Assembly (NCBI RefSeq): GCF_029855125.1
Contig: NZ_CP123229.1
Location: 3,020,501 to 3,084,500, forward strand
Length of the DNA stretch: 64,000 nt
Direction of reading: 5' to 3'
DNA from: Methylocapsa sp. D3K7
Lineage (GTDB): Bacteria > Pseudomonadota > Alphaproteobacteria > Rhizobiales > Beijerinckiaceae
Shown here: positions 17,457 through 27,037 of the stretch, piece after piece
Layout of the letters: every line of letters starts with the position of its first letter
How positions within the stretch are numbered: the first letter of the stretch is position 1
Notes under the pieces: generated by a model
The model's database searches: none
The model's input: the letters and a program-made list of their open reading frames with translations, nothing else
Told to the model about the DNA's origin: nothing
Program-made: the position numbers and the translations under genes

Positions 17457-19460
17457 ATGTGGGGCAAGCTCAGCTGGGCGGCTATTCCGTTGGATCAGCC
17501 AATTCCGTTGATCGCATCGAGTGTGGTCGGCGTTGCGATCATCGGCGTCCTTGCCTTAGTGATTCTGAAGGGATGGTTTCCCTATCTCTGGCGGGAATGG
17601 ATCACGAGTGTCGATCACAAGCGAATCGGCGTTATGTATGTCGTGCTTGCGATGGTGATGCTGCTGCGTGGTTTCACCGATGCAATCATGATGCGGTCGC
17701 AACAGGCCCTCGCATTCCGCTCCGAAGGCTATCTGCCGCCCGAGCATTACGATCAAATTTTCTCGGCTCATGGCACGCTGATGATCTTCTTCGTCGCGAT
17801 GCCTTTCGTTATTGGGCTGATGAATTTCGTCGTGCCGCTTCAACTCGGGGTCCGCGACGTCGCCTTTCCCACTCTCAACTCGGTCGGCTTCTGGCTGACC
17901 GCCACCGGCGCCTTGCTCGTCAATATTTCGCTTCTTGTCGGGGAATTCGCGCGGACCGGATGGCTGCCCTATCCGCCGCTTTCCGAGTTGACGTATTCGC
18001 CCGGCGTCGGGGTCGATTACTATTTGTGGTCGCTCGAAATTTCGGGTGTGGGAACTTTGCTTGCGGGCATCAACCTTATCACCACGGTCTTAAAGCTTCA
18101 TGCGCCCGGCATGACCTATATGCGCATGCCGATGTTCTGCTGGACGGCGCTCGCCTCCAATCTGCTCATCGTGGCGGCATTCCCCATCCTCACGGCGACG
18201 CTGACCATGCTGGTGCTCGACCGCTACCTCGGGTTCCACTTTTTCACCAATGAAGCCGGCGGCAACATGATGATGTTCATGAATCTCATTTGGGCCTGGG
18301 GGCATCCGGAGGTCTACATCCTCATTCTACCCGCCTTTGGCGTCTTCTCGGAAGTGGTCTCGACATTCTCAGGCAAGCCGTTGTTCGGCTACCGCTCGAT
18401 GGTCGCCGCGACCATGGTCATCTGCATCCTGTCGTTCACCGTTTGGCTGCACCACTTTTTCACGATGGGTGCCGGACCCGACGTCAATGCGATCTTCGGT
18501 ATTGCTTCGATGATCATCGCGGTGCCGACAGGCGTCAAGGTCTTCAATTGGCTCTTCACTATGTATGGCGGCCGAATCGTGTATTCGACACCGATCCTGT
18601 GGTCGCTCGGCTTTATGGTAACTTTCGTGATCGGCGGCATGACCGGGGTTTTGCTGGCGGTGCCGCCAGTGGACTTCGTGCTTCACAACAGCCTTTTTCT
18701 TGTTGCCCATTTCCATAATGTCATCATCGGCGGGGTGCTGTTCGGTTCGTTTGCCGGCTACACCTATTGGTTTCCGAAGGCGTTCGGCTTCCGGCTACAT
18801 GAAGGGCTTGGCAAGGCAGCTTTTTGGTGCTGGACTGTCGGCTTCTACGTGGCCTTCATGCCGCTCTATGTCCTCGGTCTCATGGGAATGACCCGTCGCA
18901 TGCAGCACTATGATGTCGCGGCTTGGCATCCGTGGTTGCTGATCGCCGCCGGCGGCGCGGCGATTATTCTCGTCGGGATAGCCCTGCAGATCGCGCAGCT
19001 CGTTGTCAGCATCCGGCGGCGCAACCAGCTTCGCGACGAGACCGGCGATCCTTGGAACGGACGTTCCCTTGAATGGGCGACGCCGTCGCCGCCACCGGCT
19101 TTCAACTTCGCGGTGCTCCCTGATATCCAAAGCCAAGATGCCTATTGGGGCGTGAAGCAGCGCGCTCTCCAGCAGGCGAGGCTCGGCGAGGAGCCAGCCT
19201 ATGCGGATATCGAAATGCCCAGGAACAGCCCAACCGGTTTCGTCTGTGCGTTCTTCGCGACCTTCATGGGTTTCGCGTTGATCTGGCACATCTGGTGGAT
19301 GGTGGGCTTGGCCGCGGTTGGCGCCTATGCGACTTTCGTAGTCTTTGCCTGGCGGGATACGGATGAGTACGTCATCCCAGCGGAAGCCGTGGCACGCATC
19401 GATCGCGCCAACAGAAGCGCGCGCGGCGCGGCGCTTGCCCGCCGCCAGGCGACGCCATGA
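17457..19460 (+). CDS. cyoB: cytochrome bo3-type ubiquinol oxidase subunit I
   Basis: 667-residue catalytic subunit that reduces oxygen to water and pumps protons. Visible hallmarks are [15 protein letters not shown] near the N-terminus, [11 protein letters not shown] with the low-spin heme histidine, [17 protein letters not shown] with the CuB His and the His-Tyr pair, the HHFFT CuB histidines, and [11 protein letters not shown] with the two distal heme histidines. Length fits CyoB rather than a shorter CtaD. Overlaps cyoC by four bases (ATGA). Confidence 0.95.
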   Translation: MWGKLSWAAIPLDQPIPLIASSVVGVAIIGVLALVILKGWFPYLWREWITSVDHKRIGVMYVVLAMVMLLRGFTDAIMMRSQQALAFRSEGYLPPEHYDQIFSAHGTLMIFFVAMPFVIGLMNFVVPLQLGVRDVAFPTLNSVGFWLTATGALLVNISLLVGEFARTGWLPYPPLSELTYSPGVGVDYYLWSLEISGVGTLLAGINLITTVLKLHAPGMTYMRMPMFCWTALASNLLIVAAFPILTATLTMLVLDRYLGFHFFTNEAGGNMMMFMNLIWAWGHPEVYILILPAFGVFSEVVSTFSGKPLFGYRSMVAATMVICILSFTVWLHHFFTMGAGPDVNAIFGIASMIIAVPTGVKVFNWLFTMYGGRIVYSTPILWSLGFMVTFVIGGMTGVLLAVPPVDFVLHNSLFLVAHFHNVIIGGVLFGSFAGYTYWFPKAFGFRLHEGLGKAAFWCWTVGFYVAFMPLYVLGLMGMTRRMQHYDVAAWHPWLLIAAGGAAIILVGIALQIAQLVVSIRRRNQLRDETGDPWNGRSLEWATPSPPPAFNFAVLPDIQSQDAYWGVKQRALQQARLGEEPAYADIEMPRNSPTGFVCAFFATFMGFALIWHIWWMVGLAAVGAYATFVVFAWRDTDEYVIPAEAVARIDRANRSARGAALARRQATP

Positions 19461-20128
19461 CCCCCTACGACGCGGCAGTCACTGGACGCGACGGCACAGG
19501 TCTTGGCCATAGCCGTGAATTGCCCAACCGGCAGCAGGGGCTGGGGCACGCAGCGGGCGGGCTGGCATCGAAGCGCATCGTCACCGCCTTCGGGTTCTGG
19601 ATTTTCCTGCTGAGCGACATCGTCATGTTCTCAGCCTTCTTCGCCGCCTATGCGGTGCTGGTGGGCGATACGGCAGGCGGACCGAGCGGCCGTGAGCTGT
19701 TCAACCTCTCCAACGTCGCGCTCGAGACGGCATTCCTGCTTGCTTCGAGTTTCACCGTCGGCGTCGCAAGCATCGGCGCCCGGGCGCGGAGCCGATCCTG
19801 GTTCAATGGCGCGATGGCCGCGACCTTCATCCTTGGCGCCGCGTTTCTCACCATCGAGATCCGGGAGTTCGCGAGCATGATCGCGCGTGGCGCAGGGCCG
19901 ACGCGGAGCGCCTTCCTCTCGGCTTTCTTTACCTTGGTCGGTTGCCACGGCGTTCATATCACCGCCGGCCTGCTGTGGCTGCTGACAATGATGGCGCAGG
20001 TGTTCGCCAAAGGCTATCGGGCGGATATTCTCCGGCGCATTCTCTGCTTCAGTCTGTTCTGGCACGCCCTGGACATTATTTGGGTGGCGATATTCTCCGT
20101 GGTGTATTTGATGGGGGCCGCGCTATGA
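19457..20128 (+). CDS. cyoC: cytochrome bo3-type ubiquinol oxidase subunit III
   Basis: 223-residue membrane subunit with five transmembrane helices, as in E. coli CyoC. Typical elements are [20 protein letters not shown] near the start, [20 protein letters not shown], and the C-terminal [18 protein letters not shown]. It stabilises subunit I in the oxidase complex. The start overlaps cyoB and the stop overlaps cyoD (both ATGA), so translation is coupled. Confidence 0.94.
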   Translation: MTPYDAAVTGRDGTGLGHSRELPNRQQGLGHAAGGLASKRIVTAFGFWIFLLSDIVMFSAFFAAYAVLVGDTAGGPSGRELFNLSNVALETAFLLASSFTVGVASIGARARSRSWFNGAMAATFILGAAFLTIEIREFASMIARGAGPTRSAFLSAFFTLVGCHGVHITAGLLWLLTMMAQVFAKGYRADILRRILCFSLFWHALDIIWVAIFSVVYLMGAAL

Positions 20129-21306
20129 GCCATATCGATCCGGCAGGCGACCTTCATCACACGGACATCGCGCCAGGCGATCAGCGCCTCGACGACGGGG
20201 GCGAGATCGCCGAGGGACTGAAGAGCTATCTGATTGGGCTTGGGCTCGCGACTCTGCTCACCATTGTGTCCTTCTTCATCTCGGGCACCACACTCGTCTG
20301 GGGGCCGAGCATTCCCGTCGCCCTCGTCGTTCTCGCTATTGCCCAGATGGGCGTTCACCTCGTCTTTTTTCTCCACATCACGACCGGTTCGGACAATGTC
20401 AACAATGTCATGGCGCTCGCCTTCGGCGTGCTGATCGTTCTGCTTCTCCTTTCCGGTTCGCTCTGGATCATGGCGCATCTGAACCACAACATGGCATTCA
20501 TGGATGAGTCCATGCAGATGGGGACCGGAAGCGGTTTGAATGTCCGCACCGTCATCGCGAAGGGCGTCGTCGGTCCCAATGAAACCGTACCGGTCGGTGC
20601 GCGTGCCTCCGGTGTGATCCAAGTGCTCTCTTGCGATACCCATATGCAAGTTAAAGCGGGCCAGATCTGCGCGAAAATCGATCCGCGCCCCTATCAAACT
20701 GTCGTCGATCACAGCAAAGCCGATCTGCAAGCTGCGGAGGCGGGACTCGAAAAGGCCAAAGCCGGTCTTGCGAAGGCGAAAGAAGCCTTTGAGAGCCGGG
20801 AAGCAGGTGCGAAGCATCCGTCCCGGAAAACGCGAGACAAGGCGCGCAAAGCTTTTGAGAGGGCGCAGACCCAGGCAAACCGCGAAGCGGCCAAGATCAT
20901 CGAACTCCAAGCCGCGCTCCAAGCCGCCGAGACAAACCTCAGCGATACCAATATCGTTTCTCCGAACGATGGAAAAGTCGTCTCACGCAATGTCAAAGAA
21001 GGTCAGCGGGTGACGGCGGGCTCACAGACGCCGCCGCTCTTTGTCATCGCTGAGGATCCCGCTCTCGTTCACATCGAGGCAATCATCGCCGCGAAGGATA
21101 GCGGTGAGGTCAAGCCCGGCGACAAAGCTGCGATCACTGTCGAAGCTTTTCCGAATCAGAAGTTCCAAGGCCAAGTGATGCACGTACGGCCGGCGGCGCA
21201 CGCAAATGAGAACGGCGCGGCCTTTGAGGTAGAGATCACGGTGCCCAACCCTGATCTTTTGCTCAAGCCTGGCATGGCGGCAACAGTCCGGATTATGACC
21301 GAATAA
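20125..21306 (+). CDS. cyoD: CyoD-HlyD fusion: quinol oxidase subunit IV fused to a membrane fusion protein
   Basis: Residues 1-120 are a normal CyoD: polar N-terminus, then three transmembrane helices (YLIGLGLATLLTIVSFFISG; VALVVLAIAQMGVHLVFFLH; LAFGVLIVLLLLSGSLWIM) ending LNHNMAF, where ordinary CyoD proteins stop. The frame continues without a break for about 270 residues as a HlyD/MacA-type adaptor: lipoyl half (VPVGARASGVIQVLSCDTHMQVKAG), long Lys/Ala-rich coiled coil, second lipoyl half (TNIVSPNDGKVVSRNVKEGQ) and beta-barrel to KPGMAATVRIM. In E. coli the CyoD C-terminus faces the periplasm, so the adaptor would be placed correctly. No transporter gene lies next to it. The start overlaps cyoC by ATGA. 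Confidence 0.9.
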   Translation: MSHIDPAGDLHHTDIAPGDQRLDDGGEIAEGLKSYLIGLGLATLLTIVSFFISGTTLVWGPSIPVALVVLAIAQMGVHLVFFLHITTGSDNVNNVMALAFGVLIVLLLLSGSLWIMAHLNHNMAFMDESMQMGTGSGLNVRTVIAKGVVGPNETVPVGARASGVIQVLSCDTHMQVKAGQICAKIDPRPYQTVVDHSKADLQAAEAGLEKAKAGLAKAKEAFESREAGAKHPSRKTRDKARKAFERAQTQANREAAKIIELQAALQAAETNLSDTNIVSPNDGKVVSRNVKEGQRVTAGSQTPPLFVIAEDPALVHIEAIIAAKDSGEVKPGDKAAITVEAFPNQKFQGQVMHVRPAAHANENGAAFEVEITVPNPDLLLKPGMAATVRIMTE

Positions 21307-21397
21307 TGCGGTCCAGAGTCTGTCCTAAGCTGCGCGACAAAATGGGCAATCAACGGCCTCACAGTGCAGGTGTCGCTAGGACCATGGCAGAGTTGCG

Positions 21398-21423
21398 GGA
21401 ACTTTGGGGACCCTTCATCGGTT
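21398..21423 (+). promoter_or_regulatory. EcfG-like promoter (imperfect)
   Basis: GGAAC (21398-21402), 17 bases, then GGTT (21420-21423), one mismatch from CGTT. It lies 35 bases before the receiver gene at 21458. Confidence 0.4.
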
Positions 21424-21457
21424 AAGCGTTGCGCTTTATGAGACATAAAGGTCCGCT

Positions 21458-21856
21458 ATGGCTGATCTCGTGAAACCAGATCTTTCAAAGCATCGCATCC
21501 TTGTCGTCGAAGATGAAGCCTTGATCGCTTTCGAAGTCGGGGACATCATCAAAACAGCAGGTGGTACCGTGGCAGGCCCCTTCGCGACGGTAGACGAAGC
21601 TTTGCGCATAATCGAGAGTGAGAACATCTCAGCGGCAATCCTCGATATGGAGCTCTGGGAAGACACGTCGCTGTTCCTCGCCCGCCGGTTATCCGATAAA
21701 AACATCCCATTCCTGTTCTATACCGCCCATTCGGATAAGATCGATGTATGGGGCGCGGCGGAGATCGTCAAAAAACCTGCGACATCGGCGACCTTGGTAA
21801 GCGCACTTGCGGGGCTTATCAGCAAGAACTTCACACAACCGGCCACTCAGCTCTGA
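21458..21856 (+). CDS. single-domain response regulator (receiver)
   Basis: 132-residue stand-alone receiver domain. Acidic pocket VVEDEAL near residue 17, phospho-acceptor Asp in AAILDMEL, conserved Thr in FYTAH and Lys in IVKKPA are all present, so phosphorylation is possible. No output domain. Its 3' end overlaps by ten bases the end of an HWE-type kinase gene on the other strand; such kinase/receiver pairs often act in alphaproteobacterial general stress signalling. An EcfG-like promoter upstream supports this, but partnership is inferred. Confidence 0.85.
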   Translation: MADLVKPDLSKHRILVVEDEALIAFEVGDIIKTAGGTVAGPFATVDEALRIIESENISAAILDMELWEDTSLFLARRLSDKNIPFLFYTAHSDKIDVWGAAEIVKKPATSATLVSALAGLISKNFTQPATQL

Positions 21857-24021
21857 GACTGAGCTTTGGAAGGGTCCGAGTTTGCGAGATATGTTGCGGG
21901 CATTGCAAATTTCCAACTTAATCCTTCGGGGTCGAAGTCAAGGATCACCTCTGCATTGAGCGAATGCGCCACCATATGTTCGATCACGGCATGCCCGAAT
22001 CCTTTGTGAGCCGGCGGTGCAACGAGGGGGCCGCCGCGCTCCTGCCAGTGGAGCCGCAACCGCGGCTTCTCCTCGCCGCCGCGTTCGTAATCCCAGGTCA
22101 CCTTGACGTGACCTTCTGGCTGCGAGAGAGCGCCATATTTGACGGAATTGGTTGCGAGTTCGTGCAGTGCTAGACCAAGCGCCTGCGCCGCCGAGGGAGA
22201 GACGGAAACATTGGGGCCCTCGAGCCGCAGGCGCGAGTCACCAGCACCGGCGAATGGATCGACTTGCTGAAGGATAAGGTCGGCGAGCGGCGCACCTTCC
22301 CAGTTTTGCTGGATAAGCACATCATGTGAAGCGGCAATTCCGAGCAGGCGCTGCGAAAAACGGTCCCGGAAATCTGGCAGCGATACAGCCGAACGGGCGG
22401 TCTGCGAAGCGATGGCCTGGATGATGGCAAGCAAATTTTTGGAGCGGTGCGATAATTCGCGCATGAGGAAACGCTGATGTTCCTCGGCAGCTTTACGATC
22501 GGCAAGATCGAGGAAACCGCCGAGAGCCCCGATGACCTCCCCGCTCGGGCCATTCAGGGGAGCCGTGGCCGCGAGAACATGGAGCTGAGATCCGTTTTGG
22601 TGCCGGAAACGGAATTCGAACTCCGTTCTTTGGCCAATGAGATTGGCCGCTATCCGGGCGCGCGCTTCATCGGCGTCTTCGGGAAAGCAGAATTCAGTCA
22701 TGGACACGCCAATCATATCGCCGGTCCGCACCCCCAAAAGCTCGGCCATGCGCGGGTTGATGAAAAGAGTTTTGCCCTCCCGATCGACGGCCCAGATTCC
22801 TTCCTGAGCGGTGGTCGTGATGGTGCGGAAACGCTCCTCGCTTGAGCGAAGCGCTTCCTCGGCTTGCTTTCGCGCGGTCATATCGCGCACGATCGAGATG
22901 AAATAGAGTGGAACTCCGGAAGCATCGCGCTGAATGGTCACGGTAAGCGCGATCCATATGATGCCGCCGTCCTTGCGGATATATCTCTTGTCCATCGAAT
23001 AGCGCTGAATCTCTTCCGCCAAAAGTTTGCGCAGATTATCGAGATCGGTTGCAAGATCGCCGGGATGCGTGATGTCTTGGAAAGTTTTGCCAAGAAGCTC
23101 GTTGCGGGTATAGCCGGTGATTTCGCAGAGGCGGCCGTTGACTTCGAGCCAGGTGCCATCGAGCGCTACACGCGCCATTCCGACGGCGGCATTTTCGAAT
23201 ATGCCCCGGAACCTGGCTTCGCTCTCGCGCAGCGCATCTTCGGCCGCCTTGCGCGCGGTGATATCGCGGCCTGTCCCTTGGTACTCGTCTGGCCTTCCCT
23301 CCCGCCTGGGCAAAAGCTGATTGCTCCATTCCTGCCAGCGAATTGCGCCATCAGCGGCAAAGACCCGGTGCCGGTGGATGAGGACGGGAGCGCGCGGCGT
23401 CAGTCTGGCGATGGCATTGCGAATGAAAGCGCGTTCCACATCCGGGACGAGTTTATAGAGGGATGAACCGATGAGCTGGGATGGCGTGCCGCCGAAGACG
23501 CGGGCATAGGCCGCGTTGACAAAGGTCAAAGTGCCATCGGCGTGGAACCGGCTGATCATCTCGGTTTGGTCCTCGACGATCGACCGGTAGCAGGCCTCGC
23601 TCACCGCCAATTCCTGCTCCGCGCCGAGGCGTTGGACGGCCAGCTCGACACGCGCGGCCGCATTTTGGATCACCCGGCGAAGCTGGCGCGGCTCGAGGCA
23701 AGATTTCGTAAGATAATCCTGAGCCCCGCTTTTTATAGCAAGAGGTCCTTTCAGATCATCGGCGGCACTCACCAGCATGACAACCGCAATCCTCGGGGCG
23801 GTTGGATCGGGGACGAGTTGCTCCAGCACCGCCAGCCCCTCCTTGTCTTGCAGCTCAGTGGCGAGCAGGATGCAGCCGGGATTGTTGTGCTGGGCAGCCT
23901 CTATGCCTTCCGCCGCTGTCAATGCTTCACTGACCACGAACCCTGCGTCTCTCAGCGCCTTTTGCAGCGATAGCCGGTCTTCGCTGTTGCTCTCGATGAG
24001 GAGGATTTGAAGCGGAGTCAT
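21847..24021 (-). CDS. hybrid PAS sensor kinase, HWE/HisKA_2 family, with pseudo-receiver N-terminus
   Basis: 724 residues. Residues 1-120 are receiver-like, but where the phospho-acceptor Asp is expected the sequence reads LLATEL, so the site is lost. Three PAS domains follow (about 147-265, 270-395, 397-515), each with PAC-type ends such as GTGRDITARKAAE. The kinase part has the dimerisation motif RELSHRSKNLLAIIQAIA with phospho-accepting His near residue 528, and an ATP-binding domain with HELATNSVKYGALS. No transmembrane helix, so a soluble sensor. Convergent with a single receiver gene, a likely partner. Confidence 0.88.
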   Translation of the reverse strand: MTPLQILLIESNSEDRLSLQKALRDAGFVVSEALTAAEGIEAAQHNNPGCILLATELQDKEGLAVLEQLVPDPTAPRIAVVMLVSAADDLKGPLAIKSGAQDYLTKSCLEPRQLRRVIQNAAARVELAVQRLGAEQELAVSEACYRSIVEDQTEMISRFHADGTLTFVNAAYARVFGGTPSQLIGSSLYKLVPDVERAFIRNAIARLTPRAPVLIHRHRVFAADGAIRWQEWSNQLLPRREGRPDEYQGTGRDITARKAAEDALRESEARFRGIFENAAVGMARVALDGTWLEVNGRLCEITGYTRNELLGKTFQDITHPGDLATDLDNLRKLLAEEIQRYSMDKRYIRKDGGIIWIALTVTIQRDASGVPLYFISIVRDMTARKQAEEALRSSEERFRTITTTAQEGIWAVDREGKTLFINPRMAELLGVRTGDMIGVSMTEFCFPEDADEARARIAANLIGQRTEFEFRFRHQNGSQLHVLAATAPLNGPSGEVIGALGGFLDLADRKAAEEHQRFLMRELSHRSKNLLAIIQAIASQTARSAVSLPDFRDRFSQRLLGIAASHDVLIQQNWEGAPLADLILQQVDPFAGAGDSRLRLEGPNVSVSPSAAQALGLALHELATNSVKYGALSQPEGHVKVTWDYERGGEEKPRLRLHWQERGGPLVAPPAHKGFGHAVIEHMVAHSLNAEVILDFDPEGLSWKFAMPATYLANSDPSKAQSQS

Positions 24022-24371
24022 AGGTTCCTACGTCAATCGCACAGCCTGGGCAGTTTCTTGGAGCTTTCCATCCGCACGCAGCTGCCGATCCAATGGCGCG
24101 TTAAAAAGATACTGACAAAGTTGAGAAAAGATACTGGGCAGAGAGGAAGTCTTGTGCCACTGCCCTTTGTTCTCACTCCTAAGCTTAAGCTTAAGCACTA
24201 CCGCGTCCGCCGCTGGTTCGATCCGCGGCCATGCGTCCGGATGGCCGAATCAAAGGCGCGCATTGCTTCAGATCAATGCAGCGCTCGGGAATTTCGCACC
24301 GTTTTACCATCGCCAGCCTCGCCGGAAAAGGTGAGCTGTCGAGAACGGTAAAATCAATCGGAGGATTCGCT
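24022..24371. other. intergenic region, no supported gene
   Basis: Contains a short AAGCTTAAGCTTAAGC repeat near 24180-24197. No gene or clear promoter is recognised. Confidence 0.45.
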
Positions 24372-24710
24372 ATGTCCCGCAGACTCTTCGCCGCATTGTT
24401 CGGCTTCGGTCTTGCTGTCTCTTTGATTCCGCAGGTTTTAAGAGCGGAGGAAGATCACATCACCGAAGCCATTCTGCATACAAAACAAGCCCTGATCCAT
24501 GGACGGAATGGGCACGCCGATCTCGTCAGCGAACACGCCAAAGTGGCGCTCTCCCACGCCAGGGCCGCTGACATCGCCAAAGGCAATCCCCATACCTCGG
24601 ACGCCGTCAAGGAACTTGAACAAACAATTGGCGAGAGCAAAATGAACCATGCCGTCATGGCAACGGGTCACGCCGAAGCGGCGCTCACGCATTTGGAACA
24701 GGCCAAATAG
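24372..24710 (+). CDS. SmbP-like small metal-binding protein, exported
   Basis: 112 residues with signal peptide (cleavage near LRAEE). The mature part consists of helices with His and Glu at regular spacing (EAILHTKQALIHGRNGHADL, SEHAKVALSHARAAD, NHAVMATGHAEAALTHLEQ), as in SmbP, the periplasmic copper/divalent-metal binder of Nitrosomonas. GGAGG nine bases before the ATG supports this start over the longer open frame. A role in metal storage or tolerance is inferred from the family. Confidence 0.75.
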   Translation: MSRRLFAALFGFGLAVSLIPQVLRAEEDHITEAILHTKQALIHGRNGHADLVSEHAKVALSHARAADIAKGNPHTSDAVKELEQTIGESKMNHAVMATGHAEAALTHLEQAK

Positions 24711-25090
24711 GGCTCTCAAGGAACGGCGGTGTCCTTGGGTTCATGACGCTTGGGCGCCGCCGCTGGGCTGGCCGGGCCGGGTCCCAATCGTACCAAAACG
24801 TTTCACGTGAAACGTTTTGGTACGATTGGCAGAAATTTTCTACAAACTCTCCACACGTCGAGCGTCTCCTTGGACGTGTGCGATCACGGCAAGAACTGGT
24901 CCGGTTAGCGGTTCGTGGTGCCCGGATGAGATCCAGCGACTTGACGGAACTCACGCTTGGCGTGGATCGCGAGTCTGAAGAGGGTAGCTCTTTGAGTGCC
25001 CGTTCCATTGTATTTCCGGTATAAGCAATAATTGCATACGGGCAAATCAATTAAGACGACTGCGCGTACGGCCGTCCCGCAGATTGGATT
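24711..25090. other. intergenic region holding the parS palindrome
   Basis: Spacer between convergent genes with no supported gene of its own. The palindrome at 24784-24829 is the only clear signal. Confidence 0.55.
24784..24829. promoter_or_regulatory. parS: parS (ParB-binding) site inside a 46-bp perfect palindrome
   Basis: The centre at 24799-24814 reads CGTTTCACGTGAAACG. Its inner 14 bases are identical to the conserved core of the bacterial parS consensus TGTTTCACGTGAAACA. The symmetry continues without mismatch for 23 bases on each side of the midpoint, well beyond the normal 16-bp site. It lies between convergent genes, with no T tract, so a terminator role is less likely. In Alphaproteobacteria parS sites cluster near the chromosomal origin. 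Confidence 0.8.
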
Positions 25091-25942
25091 TTAGCATTGC
25101 GCCTCCGGTTTGGTGCCCGATGCCACGATGATTGTCACCCCCGACAAAACCGGGCTGTTCTTGTCTCTCTCCTCGATCTTGCGATACCAGTCGATGTATC
25201 TTTTTGTTCGCTTTTTGATCCCGACTTCGTGGCATGTCTTTTCGATGTCGAAGACAATGTTCCCCGCCGTAATCCCGCTGGTTACCAACAGCTCTCCACT
25301 TATCGCGATGTTGGCCAGGCCTGCGGCCTTCATGAGGCGCCCGAGTTGACGTCCGATGTATTTGTTCCTGAGCCGGCTTGTCCATGCCGCAGCGACAGTC
25401 TCAACGGACTCGAGGTCTTCATCGTCGATCATGAAGCTTCCCCAGTCTGGTTCCGCACAAACGACGCGGCCGCCGGGACGAACGACTCTTGCCATTTCCT
25501 CAATGACACGGCTGGGATTCTCGACATGCTGAAGCACTCTGTCCGTTCGCGCCCCATCAAACCAATTGTTCCCGAAGCTCATGTCATGAGCGTCTTCTAG
25601 GACATATGAGACATTGCCAGGTTCCTCTCCGAGGCGGGCTTGCGCTTCGAGCAGAAGCTGCTGGCTATTGTCGAGGCCGACGACCTTGCCAAGCTTCCCA
25701 AGCTTGGCTCCTATCCTTTCCGTGTCAAAGCCAAGCCCACAGCCGACGTCGATAAAGCGTCCTCCCTGAGATAATAAAAGCCGCCGGTCGGCTTCCGACT
25801 TATATGACTGGAAAGAGGGTAGAGTGTCGATGAATGTCAGGCAGGCTTTAAACTTGGTAAAATCAGATTGCATGTCAACATTGCGAAATCCGTCGGCAAG
25901 GTAGCCCGTGTTCTCACCGTCCTCCATGCTCCGGCACCTCAC
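25091..25942 (-). CDS. class I SAM-dependent methyltransferase
   Basis: 283 residues with a UbiE/Methyltransf_11 type core. Motif I is RFIDVGCGLGFDT, motif II region GKVVGLDNS, post-I VSYVLEDAHDMSF, and VVRPGGRVVCAEPDWGSF is motif III. The C-terminal 90 residues are family-specific. Substrate is unknown. ATG 25942 is the longest start; ATG 25927 (MEDGENTG) is possible. The gene stands alone. Confidence 0.85.
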   Translation of the reverse strand: MRCRSMEDGENTGYLADGFRNVDMQSDFTKFKACLTFIDTLPSFQSYKSEADRRLLLSQGGRFIDVGCGLGFDTERIGAKLGKLGKVVGLDNSQQLLLEAQARLGEEPGNVSYVLEDAHDMSFGNNWFDGARTDRVLQHVENPSRVIEEMARVVRPGGRVVCAEPDWGSFMIDDEDLESVETVAAAWTSRLRNKYIGRQLGRLMKAAGLANIAISGELLVTSGITAGNIVFDIEKTCHEVGIKKRTKRYIDWYRKIEERDKNSPVLSGVTIIVASGTKPEAQC

Positions 25943-26136
25943 GTTCTAGGTCTTGCCAGCCTCAATGCCGCGACCGGAGAAAGCCGGTTCGAAGGAGTGC
26001 GTCAATCCCTGCGCCGTAACATCATCAAATCAAACCCGCGGTGAATCCCAATCCATCCGGCGGGCATGGGTAACCCGCCTGTACGGCGGCTTCCGTGGGT
26101 CTCCCGACCATCGCAAACGTGGCTGCCGGCTTGGCG

Positions 26137-26355
26137 TCAGGCCGGTCCCTTCATTTTAAAAAAGGCGTTGGCGGCGCTGGCCGATGCTTGTTTGGCACGC
26201 CCGGCGTCCTCGAGCCGGTTGATTTCAGCCTGCAACATCGTGATGCGCTCAGCGATTTCGTGCAAGGAAAGGCTGTCGAGACTCTGCCCAATCTCGTGTG
26301 AAGTTGCCGCTTTTCGCGGCGGGACGCCAAAAACTTCATCGATATCTGCAGCCAT
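26137..26355 (-). CDS. DUF1192 family protein
   Basis: 72-residue protein ending in the family pattern: PRKAATSHEIGQSLDSLSL, then a helix HEIAERITMLQAEINRLED and a tail ASAANAFFK. This small coiled-coil family is almost restricted to Alphaproteobacteria. Function unknown. The identification supports the taxonomic placement of the window. Confidence 0.85.
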   Translation of the reverse strand: MAADIDEVFGVPPRKAATSHEIGQSLDSLSLHEIAERITMLQAEINRLEDAGRAKQASASAANAFFKMKGPA

Positions 26356-26554
26356 GGCGAGTCATCCCGATTTGCCGCGAAAGCCACGAATTCCTGCTGC
26401 GGTCATAGCTATCAAGACTACCACCAATGCGATAAACTTTTAAGCAGAAGCGCGGTTTTGACAAGATGGGTCCTTGGCGTAGGCAACTCGCCCATAGGCT
26501 CCGCTTCTGATACACCTCGGACATTGCATTGCGCCCTTGATCGCGGAATTCCAA

Positions 26555-27037
26555 ATGAAATTTGCCAGGCTTTTCTCTGCACTTGCCGTGATTCTCTCGC
26601 CTTTTAGTTTCCCTCAACAAGCGGCATCGCAGCCTAATCCATCAGAAATCGATTCTGCCAACCGGTTCTTCCAGCTCGGGAAGTTTGCTGAAGCTGGCAA
26701 AGTTTACGCGCGGATGGCGGCTCAAAATCCTAAGGACTATTCGGCAATTCTCCAGTTGGGCCGCATCGCGCTGCTCTCCAACCAGCTCGACGATGCGCGC
26801 AAATGGCTGGAAAAGGCCATAACAATGAGGCCTGCTGAAACCGATCCCAAGGTCATGCTGGCCGAGGTCTTTTATCGCCGGGACGATTTCCAAAGGGCGG
26901 CAGCCTCGCTGAGCGGCATTGACGTCAGCACCAATGCGCTTATTGCTTCGCAGTATCCAACTTTGAATGTCGCGAAGCTGGAGAGCTTCAAGGGCCAGAC
27001 GCCCTATGAGGTGGCGACGGGCAAACTCTGCGGTTGA
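26555..27037 (+). CDS. TPR N-terminal part of a split retropepsin-like protein
   Basis: Signal peptide (LFSALAVILSPFSFPQQAASQ) followed by tetratricopeptide-like helices (about residues 40-125: FFQLGKFAEAGKVYARMA, LQLGRIALLSNQLDDARKWL). The frame ends at TGA 27035-27037 just after EVATGK. One missing A in the AAA run at 27023-27025 would restore reading into the downstream protease frame (…TGK-TLRLKFLKTDPLP). So this and the next entry are most likely one gene. ATG 26555 is preferred over TTG 26537 because the signal peptide starts there. Confidence 0.65.
   Translation: MKFARLFSALAVILSPFSFPQQAASQPNPSEIDSANRFFQLGKFAEAGKVYARMAAQNPKDYSAILQLGRIALLSNQLDDARKWLEKAITMRPAETDPKVMLAEVFYRRDDFQRAAASLSGIDVSTNALIASQYPTLNVAKLESFKGQTPYEVATGKLCG

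Noticed and set aside
24784..24829. Palindrome read as a bidirectional terminator
   Set aside because: It lacks T tracts on both sides and its centre is an exact parS core, which explains it better.
24743..25024. Protein-coding frames across the parS region
   Set aside because: They read through the palindrome on both strands, have no ribosome binding site and resemble nothing.
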